Shown piece after piece: positions 40,202 to 51,526 of a stretch of DNA of 64,000 nt. Every line of letters begins with the position of its first letter. The stretch's first letter is position 1. The notes under the pieces were generated by a model. That model saw only the letters and a list, made by a program, of their open reading frames with translations, searched no databases and was not told where the DNA came from. The DNA comes from Sycon ciliatum. Taxonomy: Eukaryota > Porifera > Calcarea > Leucosolenida > Sycettidae. The position numbers were made by a program, and so were the translations under genes. Location: assembly GCF_964019385.1 (NCBI RefSeq), contig NC_088654.1, positions 5,541,297 through 5,605,296 on the forward strand, given 5' to 3'.

Positions 40202-40915
40202 TGCCGTGACTCGCGACATCATAAAGATCCCGACTCAACGGACATGAAAGACATTTACGTTTCTTGCTTTGGAAAGTTTGTTTCTTTGTTTCTTTCTCAA
40301 ACAAGATCAAATTTCAACGGAAAAAGGGCAGCTGCATCCACAGGCAGCTGGGCACAAAGAACATGCATAAAAATGGCGACCACGACCTTCATTTACGTGG
40401 CATGGTAACAAAAAGGAACTAGTGCAGCGACAAAACAGAAATGGAGAAGAAGTGAACAGCAAGGAGAGCGAATCGCTAAAATGCACTAGCCTACTGTCTG
40501 TACAGTCATGTAGTTAGTGAACGCGCAGTCACGTGGTCACGTACACATAAACGTCATACCAATACGTCATCATGGTCATGCATAACAAAAGGAAAGGAAA
40601 GGAACCGGAAAGTCACGCGTGAGCAAAACAAATCAAGAGCGCGAAAATACTCACGGGACGAAACATAACGAAGAATTTGTTTGTGAACAAAAATGCAAAG
40701 AATAGAGAAACGAAGGATTGCTTCGAAGCTACTTCGAAGTAGAATGAAATTAATCACTAGAAAGGACGATGGGGAACTAGACTTCGGCTAACCCAAGCGT
40801 GGAATCGTCCACAACGTAAGCAAGCAAGAGAGTACAAAATCATCGTCATGTAGTGCAAATATAAATTGGTTATTCCGAATTCATGTACATGTATTTCATC
40901 GCGACGTTCGCGACA
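40202..40915 (-). repeat. BEL 3' LTR
   Basis: On the minus strand starts TGTCGCGAACGTCGCGATG and ends at TGGC-type sequence at 40202. It contains the hairpin-forming CTTCGAAGCTACTTCGAAG. Confidence 0.92.
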
Positions 40916-41060
40916 CTCCCCACAACAGAGAAGAAGAGCGATTGCAATTGCAGTAGTGTAGACAAAGTGTAAATGAGTGTGTGGTGATTGCTTAGTGTTC
41001 AACAAGAGAGTGTACTGTGTATAAATACATTCATGCAGACTATTTACAGAGTTTACAGAG

Positions 41061-41411
41061 TTATACTGCACCTTGACTTATTAGGTTCTTCAGGTTAGCA
41101 CGGGAACCAGCGGCTGCACGGCGTGTTGGTCGAGCTGGTTGTTGCTGTGTAGGTTGTGCAGGCTGTACAGGTTGTGCGAGCGGCGAGTCATCGTGCGCTG
41201 CATCGTGATTCTCCGCTTGCACAATTGGGTACAACAGACATAGTGGACGTTGGATCGGCCGCTTGGATGGCAGAACAACTGTTGCAGATCTGATTTCACC
41301 ATCATTACTGTTGTGCAGTTTGTCAATTCGTCCAATTAACCAAGAGCCGCGTGGCATCTTTTCTTCGTTGACTAGGACAACAGTATCCACAGCAGGTGGA
41401 TCATGTGCTTG
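41061..41411 (-). pseudogene. BEL integrase C-terminal domain
   Basis: Reads DPPAVDTVVLVNEEKMPRGS, WLIGRIDKLHNSNDGEIRSA and then a Gln/Pro-rich tail, stop near 41061. W-x-L/I-G-R-I with D-G-x-x-R is the C-terminal signature of BEL integrases. It is out of frame with the upstream polyprotein because of the deletion at about 41405-41412. Confidence 0.8.
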
Positions 41412-44400
41412 CAGTCTTCCATGCGCTCGAGGTGGATTGCGCGGGTAGTCAAACATGTGAACAGGCAAACCCATACCTTGCATTTCTCGCTTTCCTTGGT
41501 CATTGTCATTGGGCCGAAGTAATCGATACCAGTGTACGAGAATGGTATGCACCTGTTAACACGCTTGCTCGGCAGTGGAGCAAAATCCGGCATTGGGTAT
41601 GGTTTCGCTTCCCATTTCTTGCAGTGGTAGCAGCTGTGCAATATTGTCTGCACGGTGGCCCGCCCACGAGTTATCCAGAAACGCTTACGCACCTCCATGA
41701 GCGTCTGGCTAGTACCGGAGTGCTGAGCGCGAGCGTGGCACAGTTGCACGATTAGCCTCGTGGCAGGATGTTTCCGTGGCAGCAGTATTGGACCAGATTC
41801 TGGAAACCTAGCATTCTTCATGCGCCCTGCGCACCGAATTAGGCCGTTGGTATCGATAAGTAGACCGAGTTTGGTAACGAGTTCCATTTTTTGTTTTTTC
41901 TGAATTGCATTTTTAATTTCACCAAATTCTTGACCTTGGATAACTCGTACACATTCCATTTCAGCTTCCTTGATATTGGTTGTGGTTAGTTGTGTTTGTT
42001 GTTTGCATTTGCCTTGCAGCTTCTGTACTGCCAGTTTCACGTAAGCCATTACGCGTACCGCTTTCGACCAACTGGAATACCTTTGGATAGAGATGAAAGG
42101 ACCCTCCCCAGAGCAAGAATTGATTGCGACAGATACCTCAGTGGGTGGTTCTGAGGCCATTGCTGCAGCTGTGGCAAGTGAAGGGGATGGAAGTTCACCG
42201 AGTGAGCTGGTATCACCGCGTAGCCATTCAGGACCTTCCCACCAGAGTTTGCTGGCGTGCAATGCAGCAGCTGTTGCACCACGTGAGGGTAGGTCGGCAG
42301 GATTGCAATCTGTACTGACGTACTTGAACGCAATTGTCGGATTCGACCGAATTTCCATTAGTCGCCGCTGGACAAACACAGATTGCTGGTTCGTGCCATT
42401 GATCCAGTGTAGAACACAAGTTGAATCGGACCACAGAACAGTGCGGTGGAGATCAAATGGCAGTGTGTTCTGGAGGAATTTGATAAGCCGAGAACCGATT
42501 AGCGCTGCCATCAACTCCAAACGAGGAATTGTCATTTGTTTGAGTGGAGCTACCTTCGTCTTGGTGACGAGCAGGACTGTGGCCACAGCTGTGGCGCTTT
42601 CTTCACGGAGATAGGCAACCGTACCGTACGATTTTTCGGATGCGTCGCAGAACACATGAAGTTCGCGGCGAGTGACAGATGCTGGGTCAAGACCAGTGAA
42701 ACGGTGGAGCTTGAACGTGTCTGCTTTGTCCAGGTCTTGGGCAATAGCCTGCCAATCATCTGCAATGCTGTTGGGAACCGGATCATCCCAGTCGAGCTTT
42801 GCTTTCCAGATGTCCTGGATCAGAAGTTTGGCTCGAACAAACAGAGGTGACAGGTAGCCAACGGGATCGTAAAAGCGAGCAGCAGCGGAGATGATGCTGC
42901 GCTTGGTGTTGGCGTGTTTGTGATCCACATTAGGAGAAATGACATTGAGAGTGTCCTCTTTCGTATCCCAAGCCAGGCCGAGGCATTTCACATTGTTGGA
43001 TGTGGCCTTGTCGAAGTCTGGCAGGGTGTGGTTGAATTCATCACTGTTAGATGACCATTCACGGAGATTCATAGCGGCGTCGTTGAATAGGCTCTTTGCA
43101 GAATCATAGAGAGTACTGGCTTCGACAGCCGTGTTGCGCCCAGTTATCACATTGTCCACATAGGTGGAGTCGCGGATTTCATAACCGAGCGTGCTGTTGC
43201 TGTTGTCGAGATGGTGATGAATGGTGGCAGACAGCAAGAACAGGCTGGAAATAACACCAAACGGGATTCGACAGAAACGATATGTCACCAGGTTTGCTGG
43301 TGAGACTGGTTGAGAAATGTCCTTGAGCCACAGAAAGCGGGTGTAGTCCCGGTCTGGTTCGTCGAGGCCCACTTGGAGGAATGCCTTCTCAATATCGCTG
43401 GTGATCCCAACAGGGAACAGGCGAAAACGGACCAGTATGCCACCCAGGTCAGGAAGCAAGCTGGGGCCGCTGTGAAGGCAGTCATTGAGGCTGTTTCCAT
43501 CCTTGTTGGTTTTTGCTGACGCATCGTAGACGATGCGGTGTTTGGTTGTTGTGCTGGCCTGACGCTGGACGCAGTGGTGTGGCAAATAGTGGACCGGCCC
43601 AGTGGGCACGGCATTCGGGACTTCCTCGATGATACCACTTGCATGTTGGTCTCTGATTGTCTGGTCGTAGTGTCGTAGGATGTCTGGCTGTGTAGAAAGC
43701 CGCTTGATTAGGGAGACGAGTCGACCTCTGGCCAGCTCATAGTTCACTTGCGGAGCTTTTTCCTTCCACGGCCAGTTGACTGTGTAGCGACCGTTTTCTT
43801 TGCGTATTGTGGCGTTGAAGTGTTCTCTCACCATGTCGTTGTCTGTTGTTTCTGGGTTGTCATTAATGCCCAGACTCTCAAGGCTCCACAGATCTTCGAG
43901 TGCAGGTAAGGTGTAATCCGCTATGGAATCTGCCGACAGATGCATGACGGTGTCTGGGGGCGTATCACCAGACACTTTGCCAGACGGAATAAACCCTAAC
44001 TTGGACTCGACCAGCACTAGGTCAGCGGTAACGGATATGACCTGAGGGCCAATGGGGTGATGGTAATGATCACTTCCAATTAGTACGTCGACAACCACGC
44101 TCTCTGTTGCGAGGGGCGTGGGTTCAGCAAGATTTACAGACTGCAGAACCGGATATTTGGTGTAATCGAGTGGAAAGCGTTGGATGGGACATGTTATGTT
44201 GTCGACTACGTTGGCTATGACCGTAACGGTGGAGCCATCATCACACCCGACAGAGAGTTGCACACGTGGCAGACAGACAACCTTGCGAGTACTGTCGCCA
44301 AAGCCAGCCATGGCGATAGTGTCTGAACCATTGGCATCAAGTTGAAGTGCCTGTTGTGCTTCCTGTGTAATAAAAGACCGTGACGACCCAGTGTCAAACA

Positions 44401-45649
44401 TGAGCCACGCGGGCTGGGTAATTGTAGCGCCGCCAATTGTGGCTACTGCTGTTTGCAGGATGACTGCATCCTGTTGTTGGCTGGGAGAGCTAGGAGCTGT
44501 GACACATGTTGTGTTGGCTTTGATTGGTGGTTTTGATTGTTGTTGTTGTTGGTGGCCAGTTCCGAATTTGGAAGGGCAGAGACTGCGGTGGTGTGTCTTC
44601 TTGTGGCAATGTGCACAAGCCCAGGGGTTCGGACAAGCCGGACCCATATGGCTGTCCCGGAAACAAATGAAGCACCGACCCTGGATTTGCTGGCGTCTGG
44701 TCTCTAAAGTTCTGTACCGGTCACATTCATCTGTGTAATGGGCTTCCTTGCAAAAGAAGCATTTTGCGCGTTGTGGTTTCTTGACCGAAACTGCCAACGT
44801 CTGGACTGGCCGCATGTCGCCAGGGCTGGCATTCGTGGACCGCGGTACAGTCATGCTTGACTGTGCAGAACCGACTGATGTTGGTCGAGCTGCTGCTTCC
44901 TTTGCCATGATATAGTCATGTAAATGTTTGCGGAGGCGGTCGGCGGACCACGTCTCCTCACCTTCAGCTAATTCCAGTTGAAACATGGCAGGACTCGGTA
45001 GCTTTGACGTGATCAGAGACACAAAAATCCCTTGGTCACAGTCTTCGCCAATAGCACTGAGCGCCCGGATGTGTTTTTCAACTGTGTCGTACAACTGGCG
45101 CAGTGATGTGGCTGTGTCATAGGCCGGTGGCAGATCGACCAGGGCTGAATAGTGGGCATTCAGCACCATTTGCTGCCTGCCGAACCGTTCTTTGAGTAAT
45201 TCGACAGCAATTGGGTAGTGGTCGTTGTCGAGGACGATCCCATCAAGGACGTTGCGTGCCGTGCCCGACAAACATGTTTTTAGATACGCCAGTTTCTCTG
45301 CGTGGGATAAAGACGGGTTCTCGTGTACCGTGGATTGAAATACATCCCAGAATTCGGAAAACTTGAGGACGTCACCCCTGAAATTTGGTAATTCCAGTTT
45401 TGGTAATCGTACGTGATGGGGATGCGTGGACTGTGATTCGGAACGCCCAGGAGCATTGTTGGTGAGTGTATGGATGGCATCCAATAGAGATTGTGTTGTT
45501 TTGTTTTGCACATTGACAAGGTTTTGAATACCATGCGGATCCTCCGCTGGCAATGGGGCTTGGACCATCGCCATTTGTTTATTGTGTCTGATTGCCACTT
45601 GTTTTAATTTTCTGATTTTTGAGACCGCTGATTCTACCAAGACTGTCAT
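41372..45649 (-). CDS. BEL Gag-protease-RT-RNase H polyprotein (integrase truncated)
   Basis: 1425 open codons. DUF1759-like gag with LPKLELPNFRGDVLKFSEFW. Three zinc knuckles (CFFCKEAHYTDEC, CFICFRDSHMGPAC, CAHCHKKTHHRSLC, about residues 295-360). Protease MFDTGSSRSFIT (about 420). RT with YVDNVITG in place of YVDD (about 830). RNase H with FCDASEKSYG (about 1000). Integrase zinc finger ending CYHCKKW (about 1345) and first acidic site GIDYFGPM. The frame ends soon after HLERMEDCKHM, where the remaining catalytic residues are missing. YVDN occurs in other BEL elements as I recall, so it need not be a defect. Confidence 0.9.
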   Translation of the reverse strand: MTVLVESAVSKIRKLKQVAIRHNKQMAMVQAPLPAEDPHGIQNLVNVQNKTTQSLLDAIHTLTNNAPGRSESQSTHPHHVRLPKLELPNFRGDVLKFSEFWDVFQSTVHENPSLSHAEKLAYLKTCLSGTARNVLDGIVLDNDHYPIAVELLKERFGRQQMVLNAHYSALVDLPPAYDTATSLRQLYDTVEKHIRALSAIGEDCDQGIFVSLITSKLPSPAMFQLELAEGEETWSADRLRKHLHDYIMAKEAAARPTSVGSAQSSMTVPRSTNASPGDMRPVQTLAVSVKKPQRAKCFFCKEAHYTDECDRYRTLETRRQQIQGRCFICFRDSHMGPACPNPWACAHCHKKTHHRSLCPSKFGTGHQQQQQSKPPIKANTTCVTAPSSPSQQQDAVILQTAVATIGGATITQPAWLMFDTGSSRSFITQEAQQALQLDANGSDTIAMAGFGDSTRKVVCLPRVQLSVGCDDGSTVTVIANVVDNITCPIQRFPLDYTKYPVLQSVNLAEPTPLATESVVVDVLIGSDHYHHPIGPQVISVTADLVLVESKLGFIPSGKVSGDTPPDTVMHLSADSIADYTLPALEDLWSLESLGINDNPETTDNDMVREHFNATIRKENGRYTVNWPWKEKAPQVNYELARGRLVSLIKRLSTQPDILRHYDQTIRDQHASGIIEEVPNAVPTGPVHYLPHHCVQRQASTTTKHRIVYDASAKTNKDGNSLNDCLHSGPSLLPDLGGILVRFRLFPVGITSDIEKAFLQVGLDEPDRDYTRFLWLKDISQPVSPANLVTYRFCRIPFGVISSLFLLSATIHHHLDNSNSTLGYEIRDSTYVDNVITGRNTAVEASTLYDSAKSLFNDAAMNLREWSSNSDEFNHTLPDFDKATSNNVKCLGLAWDTKEDTLNVISPNVDHKHANTKRSIISAAARFYDPVGYLSPLFVRAKLLIQDIWKAKLDWDDPVPNSIADDWQAIAQDLDKADTFKLHRFTGLDPASVTRRELHVFCDASEKSYGTVAYLREESATAVATVLLVTKTKVAPLKQMTIPRLELMAALIGSRLIKFLQNTLPFDLHRTVLWSDSTCVLHWINGTNQQSVFVQRRLMEIRSNPTIAFKYVSTDCNPADLPSRGATAAALHASKLWWEGPEWLRGDTSSLGELPSPSLATAAAMASEPPTEVSVAINSCSGEGPFISIQRYSSWSKAVRVMAYVKLAVQKLQGKCKQQTQLTTTNIKEAEMECVRVIQGQEFGEIKNAIQKKQKMELVTKLGLLIDTNGLIRCAGRMKNARFPESGPILLPRKHPATRLIVQLCHARAQHSGTSQTLMEVRKRFWITRGRATVQTILHSCYHCKKWEAKPYPMPDFAPLPSKRVNRCIPFSYTGIDYFGPMTMTKESEKCKVWVCLFTCLTTRAIHLERMEDCKHMIHLLWILLS

Positions 45650-45670
45650 TCCATTAATTTCCAGTTTCAG

Positions 45671-45997
45671 TTATTCAACTTGGGCACGTTGTCCCTTGGT
45701 GGATGCGGGCATTTGAGCAACACCATTCGAAAATTGATTCAATTTCATTTCTAATCGTTCGACAATGCTTCCAAAGCTTACCAGGAAGTCTTCAACGTCA
45801 TTCGGGGGCACGTGCCCGGCAATAAACCGGTCAGCATCGTGCTCCTCCTGTTGCAGATCTCGCACCAGGCATTGAATTGAGCTGCTTACAGAAGTCAGTT
45901 GCACCGGTAGGGTGACCGTATCCATTTTCGACGTATCACTGTTGGAGCCTGACTCTGCTTGTCCGGACCCTGACGTTCCTCCTTGCGTCGAGGCCAT
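45671..45997 (-). pseudogene. BEL Gag N-terminal part, split by an in-frame TAA
   Basis: 108 codons from MASTQGGTSGSGQAE to GQRAQVE, then TAA at 45673-45671. The same frame continues without break into the long ORF (LKLEINGMTVLVES), so a single stop codon separates the two. Starts 12 bases downstream of the primer site. Confidence 0.75.
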
Positions 45998-46008
45998 GGT
46001 TGATTAAA

Positions 46009-46024
46009 CGGGGTTTCGGCACCA
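46009..46024 (-). promoter_or_regulatory. BEL primer-binding site
   Basis: TGGTGCCGAAACCCCG eight bases inside the 5' LTR; this type is common in BEL/Pao elements. Confidence 0.7.
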
Positions 46025-46032
46025 AATTTTCA

Positions 46033-46746
46033 TGTCGTGACTCGCGACATCATAAAGATCCCGACTCAACGGACATGAAAGACATTTACGTTTCTTGATT
46101 TGGAAAGTTTGTTTCTTTGTTTCTTTCTCAAACAAGATCAAATTTCAACGGAAAAAGGGCAGCTGCATCCACAGGCAGCTGCGCACAAAGAACATGCATA
46201 AAAATGGCGACCACGACCTTCATTTATGTGGCATGGTAACAAAAAGGAACTAGTGCAGCGACAAAACAGAAATGGAGAAGAAGTGAACAGCAAGGAGAGC
46301 GAATCGCTAAAATGCACTAGCCTACTGTCTGTACAGTCATGTAGTTAGTGAACGCGCAGTCACGTGGTCACGTACACATAAACGTCATACCAATACGTCA
46401 TCATGGTCATGCATAACAAAAGGAAAGGAAAGGAACCGGAAAGTCACGCGTGAGCAAAACAAATCAAGAGCGCGAAAATACTCACGGGACGAAAACATAA
46501 CGAAGAATTTGTTTGTGAACAAAATGCAAAGAATAGAGAAACGAAGGATTGCTTCGAAGCTACTTCGAAGTAGAATGAAATAAATCACTAGAAAGGACGA
46601 TGGGGAACTAGACTTCGGCTAACCCAAGCGTGGAATCGTCCACAACGTAAGCAAACAAGAGAGTACAAAATCATCGTCATGTAATGCAAATATAAATTGG
46701 TTATTCCGAATTCATGTACATGTATTTCATCGCGACGTTCGCGACA
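46033..46746 (-). repeat. BEL 5' LTR
   Basis: 714 bp, nearly the same as the 40202-40915 copy. Visible differences are single substitutions (for example GATTTGG versus GCTTTGG) and single-base indels in A runs. Confidence 0.92.
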
Positions 46747-46771
46747 AGGATGAAGAATGCTTTTCACAATA

Positions 46772-46777
<6 letters not shown>

Positions 46778-46824
<47 letters not shown>
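46778..46824. repeat. (AC)n microsatellite
   Basis: Pure AC array of about 46 bases. Confidence 0.95.
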
Positions 46825-46827
<3 letters not shown>

Positions 46828-46963
46828 CACCAATGCCGCGCAGACATGGCATACATAAAGTGCGGCTTGCAAGTTGTAATCCAGAAAATAAGGTGTGTTT
46901 GAGAAGTGCTGGACTACCCCAAGACGAACTGATACAAATGAGCACAGGATCCCTCCAGCTAAC

Positions 46964-47309
46964 CCTGTCCGGATTATTCGTTTTTTGAAGGGTCAAAATG
47001 GAAATGTTTATTTTTGGAATTTTACCCAAAGTGCTAAAACTCTTTAAAAAAAATCATTATTTCACCGAAAATGCGAAAATTATGCTGCCGTTACCATGAC
47101 AACCAAAATGGCGTAAAACGTATATCCCTTGTCGTTCCAAGTGCACGTGGAGGAAGCGTGTGCAAAGGATGTGGTTGTTTTCGATAGTCGAAAGGAATCG
47201 ATCCTTTTGTTGCAAAAATGCTCAAAATGTTGAAAAATGCTGAAAAACCCAAAATGCAAAAAAAAGCTGAAAAAACCCTGAAATGCGTAAAATGTGCAAT
47301 CCGGACAGG
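46964..47309. mobile_element. 346-bp TIR element with AAAATGC-rich inside
   Basis: Perfect 12-bp inverted ends CCTGTCCGGATT / AATCCGGACAGG. The right half repeats AAAATGC/GCTGAAAAA motifs. No ORF; target duplication unclear. Confidence 0.6.
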
Positions 47310-48351
47310 CCTACCTCCAGCCCACCAGGCAGACAGCGGTTCACCATGATCGAACGCCCCCCCCCCCCCCCCCCAGGTTATCTGGAGAGACCCGCATGCC
47401 GAGACACATTATAGAACAAGGCGCTAATAGTTCAACCTGGATTTATCCTCCCACCAAACCCGAATCTAGCAGCTTTCCTACGTTTTCGGCAGTGCATGCC
47501 GAGCACGACAATGCCCGACGCAGAACATGGAGAAAAGTGCAAGGTAGGAACTCGAAACAAGAAAATATGGAACGTGTGAGGGGCACCACATCGAGTAGGT
47601 CGATGGGGACATCTAAACAAATCTAGCGACACAGTTTCGATACCGGAGTACTACAAGGCAGCAACTCCATGACGACCACCAGTGCAACGGACAGGGCAAA
47701 AAAAAACAGAATTAGAGCAAAGTTACCCATGCTGAAGTCACGATGAGCATGCGAAACCAAGTTCCAGATTGGAAAGCGGAGAGCGAAAAGGAGCGTGCAA
47801 ATTCCGTGCACACAACAGGACAGTACAGTGTAGTCAGAGCGACATCAGAGCGACATGGGAACAAACAACACAACTGGGCTAACCAATACCTGTACAATGA
47901 GCAACAAGACTGCACATCAGACTCAAGCACAAGGGAACACACGGCTGTCAAGAAGAAGCATATTAGAAAGATGGAGTCAGTTCGAAATGGCATGGTAACC
48001 GCGCACGTGCTGTGGTCCGTCACTTGCTCATGTATGCACGCAAATGCAAATCACGAACTCACAAAGATTGTCTTTCCATTTGGAGAAAATATTTTCGGAG
48101 ATTATCGAGGTTTGCCTAATCTTTACTTGATTGCAATGCCAGTATATCCTCCCAATAATTAGAACAAAGAGAGCTAATGATGGCTGCATTGCTGAGTTGA
48201 AGTAACAATCAACTCTCCTCAGGTCCTCAGTACAGTGCCAAAGGCACACGGCTGCAATTCAACAACCCTCATTTCACGATGATGGAAACAATAATCGAGA
48301 AAAAGAAAGATAGAAAAAAGAGAGACAAAGACAAAAAATGACTGAGGGAGA

Positions 48352-48394
<43 letters not shown>

Positions 48395-48860
48395 TGCACG
48401 CATGCACGGATCTCACAAAAGTGTTTACTAGATCATGCATTACAGTTATACTTATTGTTCCTGTACTTCTCTAAGTCTAAAGATAAGAAACTAGATGTGA
48501 CGAGGAACCTACTGATACTGTCTGCATGGCTAAAATAGCGTAGTTGCACTTCTGCTAAACACCAAAATTAGAGCGTGGCTCACCATGATCGGACCTCTAA
48601 TTTGGTAATATTTTATGAACACACACGCACACACACACACTACAAAAAAATTCACGAAATAAATAAACCAAAAATAAATTTGACCTGAATGGCTTGAACG
48701 AGGCGAGGTAGACATAGGCGAGACGAGGTTTTGATACATGTATTCTCACTCATCATTTCGTAATGTCCGCTTCCCTTATACTATTAATCGCCTTAATAAA
48801 GTTATTGTCTCCTCCTATTCACTTTTTTTGCTTCACATTATCATATTCATCAATCAGTAG
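47310..48860. other. Unassigned sequence
   Basis: C18 run at about 47359-47376, AC arrays at 48354-48391 and 48620-48641. No exon or element recognised. Confidence 0.5.
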
Positions 48861-48945
48861 GAGCTGTGGTTGGCTCTGGCCATCCCGGCAAGAAGGCAGA
48901 TATGCCTGTTCGATTGGTGAATTCAAATACAAATACTATACCAAT
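48861..48945 (+). mobile_element. LINE 3' tail copy
   Basis: GGCAGATATGCC hairpin (48895-48906), then TGTTCGATTGGTGAATTC and AAATACAAATAC. Same signature as other LINE tails in this window. Confidence 0.6.
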
Positions 48946-48954
48946 ACCATACCA

Positions 48955-49705
48955 TCCAGCTCTCTTCCCAACCTATCACCATCGTTGAAGCTGCAAAGCG
49001 CCTTGGAGTGTATTTACCACCCGACCAGTCCAACACAATCCACCTTCAGACCATCCTGAAAACCTTCCAACGTCGTGGTTATCTGCTATGCTTCATGGGA
49101 CGGCATCTTGCCGCCACAGCCCTTCTACTTCTATATAAAGGTTTTTCCGACCTGCCCTGGAACACGCCACCTCGGCCTGGTCCTATGCCATCACCAAAGC
49201 TGAGCTGGAGCGTTTTTAAAAATATTTTACAAGCCAGAGTAGCTAGGAAGTATTTGCTACGTAAAAAAGTCAATGTTGATAGATGCGAAACGAAATCCCA
49301 GTTAAATGCCCTTTGTGACTTAGAGTCCCTGCACTTTCGCAGACAAGTATCAGCTCTTGCTACTCTATTTAAACTTATACATATATCTCCAGAACATCTC
49401 CAACATTTTCACCTTTCACTGTCTCCAAGTCCAAGAAGACCAAACAAACTTTTAACATCAATTATCACGGTGTGCGTTTTTCTTCCCTCTTTTCCAACAA
49501 AGCTGCAATGCTATGGAATTGCCTACCACCTTCTCTTACATCTATAAACAGCCTCCCCGATTTCAAGCATTCTCTCTATCAGCATTTTCGCCGATATATT
49601 CATTACACTGACGGTATCCCAACTCCTTTTAAAATTACCAGATTTTGTATGCCTCGATCTATTTCCTTAGCCTATCCTCGATTAACTGCTCCCTCTACAT
49701 AAAGT
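48955..49705 (+). mobile_element. LINE RT C-terminal fragment
   Basis: Frames give VEAAKRLGVYLPPDQSN, ALCDLESLHFRRQVSALATL, then (after a frameshift) FSNKAAMLWNCLPPSLTSIN and LPDFKHSLYQHF. This is the last third of a CR1/Jockey-like RT, ending with a TAA near 49702. Confidence 0.75.
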
Positions 49706-49881
49706 TGTCATTTCATTCTTTTTGCAGGAGTTCCCCTCGACAGGCCCAAAGCCTTTTGAAAATCCTTTATAAAGTACAAAATACCAAAAATTCCTTGCTC
49801 TACCTCCTTGAAGGGTGAAAGTTACCAGTTGTCCTACAGCGATGGCAGTTTTTGCTTGTTGGACCCCCCCCCCCCAGCCCG

Positions 49882-50227
49882 CACGAAATACCTTTCTAAT
49901 AATTCCAGGATGCAATTGCAGCTCCAGACAGGAGGAAGAAGAACACCGTGGAAAATAACGGCAACGACGTCCAAACTCTCGGGAAACGGCTGAAGTCTTC
50001 CTGAAGATGTTAACATTGAATACCCATCGGTTACCAGCGTGGTTTGGAGACTTTCACGAAATACCTTTCTAATAATTCCAGGATGCAATTGCAGCTCCAG
50101 ACAGGAGGAAGAAGAACACCGTGGAAAATAACGGCAACGACGTCCAAACTCTCGGGAAACGGCTGAAGTCTTCCTGAAGATGTTAACATTGAATACCCAT
50201 CGGTTACCAGCGTGGTTTGGAGACTTT
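49882..50227. repeat. Perfect 173-bp tandem duplication
   Basis: CACGAAATACCTTTCTAATA begins both copies (49882 and 50055) and GTTTGGAGACTTT ends both. Confidence 0.9.
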
Positions 50228-51196
50228 TGGTTTGGTGACCTTAGAACGGCTGAAGACGCATTGCGCTTGACCCGAGTTGAAATTTCGCCCTTTCAACCCT
50301 CCCCTTGGGGGGAGGGTTGAAATCAACCCGGGTCAAGAAAATCGTACAAAATGTACGGATTCACGTGACCATACAGGACTCTAGAAGTGGACTTTTGGCG
50401 GCATATCAGTATTTGACCCGGGTCAACTGTCTTCATGTAAACGCTCACCTATTTTGTCGATCGCTCAGACTTTCAACCCGGGTTTGAAATTTCTCATGTA
50501 AACACAGCCTAACAGCCGTGAACAAGGTTCTGCTTATTTACTATACGGCGGGACCGGACACAAAAAATTGAAAAATTTGAAATCGAGTACAAAGTAGAGG
50601 CAACCTACGGCGCAGAGCAGACAATTACAAAGGCATGCTCACCTGAGTAGGAGGTCTTATGAGTGGTTTGGACCCTCTTGAGACAAAAGTAACTGGGCCA
50701 TGGCGAGGGTGCGGAGAGGAGACAAAACAAACCCTGGCACGTAGACGAACTCAGGGTTGTGGATGGTAAGCTGAATAGCTGGGTGCCAACTGTCGTCTAG
50801 CTAAGGACACAATATACCCCTCTCGCGACCGCACCACGCCACAAAAGGCCAACTGTTTCGTTGGAGAGAATACTACATGTACTTTGCACTTCCTTTGAGA
50901 AGACGACTGGACATCTGACGAATGCCTCCCAATGGGGACTATTGCTGGAAGTGTGTACAAAGCGGGTGACTAAAATGCAAGTGTGTACCATTGTTGCAAA
51001 AGCGCAGCAGCGTGTACCACGATTCAGCAGTATGTACAACTAGTGTCAGAATCCCAGCAGCATGTACAACATTTTCTTTGTTTGCTCGCAAAACCCTCTG
51101 CCAGCATGCAGACTACCCTTGTATGGCCGTACAAGAGCAAAGGGTTTGGCCAGCGATATCTAACCATGCACTCGTTATCTTCTTTCTTCTGTCCAG
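50228..51196 (+). other. Presumed intron sequence
   Basis: A 14-bp-arm hairpin TTTCAACCCTCCCC / GGGGAGGGTTGAAA lies at 50291-50322, with more AACCCGGGT motifs to 50480, a decayed foldback element. GTGTACCA/ATGTACAAC phrases recur at 50950-51080. No exon seen before 51197. Confidence 0.5.
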
Positions 51197-51526
51197 TGTG
51201 GTTTGGCGGTCACGACAGGGTACCATTGAGTAATGATTGTGAAGCCAATGACTTCTTCACAGTGCCGCCCAATTACGGAATCGCTACGACTCGGGCAAGC
51301 TATACATACGCGCAGAGTGCCTGCTCTGACCTCGGTCTAGCGCTGCCATCAGTGACTACTGCACCGCAGTGCCTGCACAATTTCGTATACGTCTCGTTGC
51401 TGAGCAATGCGAGCTCGGAAGAGATGGTTTGGGTCAAACACGATAACGGCACTTTGATGCGACGCAGCTCGCATGGAGACACACATGTGGCATCGATGGA
51501 CGACACCGCCAAAATAGTCTGTTACA
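51197..51526 (+). CDS. Probable host gene exon 16: unrecognised extracellular module
   Basis: Phase 1-1, exactly 330 nt. Reads VWFGGHDRVPLSNDCEANDF, SACSDLGLALPSVTTAPQCL, MVWVKHDNGTL and AKIVCYS. Four cysteines, an A-x-x-A-C-x-x-L-G-L-x-L-P-S stretch and a final V-C recall C-type-lectin-like folds, but I cannot assign it. Acceptor TGTCCAG, donor GTAAGT. Same phase as the other exons. Confidence 0.65.

Larger units (their letters stand above)
40202..46746 (-). mobile_element. BEL/Pao LTR retrotransposon, integrase core deleted
   Basis: Minus-strand element with two 714-bp LTRs flanked by AGGAT on both sides (40197-40201, 46747-46751), the 5-bp duplication usual for BEL/Pao. A primer site TGGTGCCGAAACCCCG (46024-46009) follows the 5' LTR, and a purine tract GTGGGGAG precedes the 3' LTR. 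The long ORF carries gag, protease, RT, RNase H and the start of integrase. A deletion removes most of the integrase core, and one in-frame TAA interrupts gag. LTRs differ by only a few bases. Confidence 0.95.
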
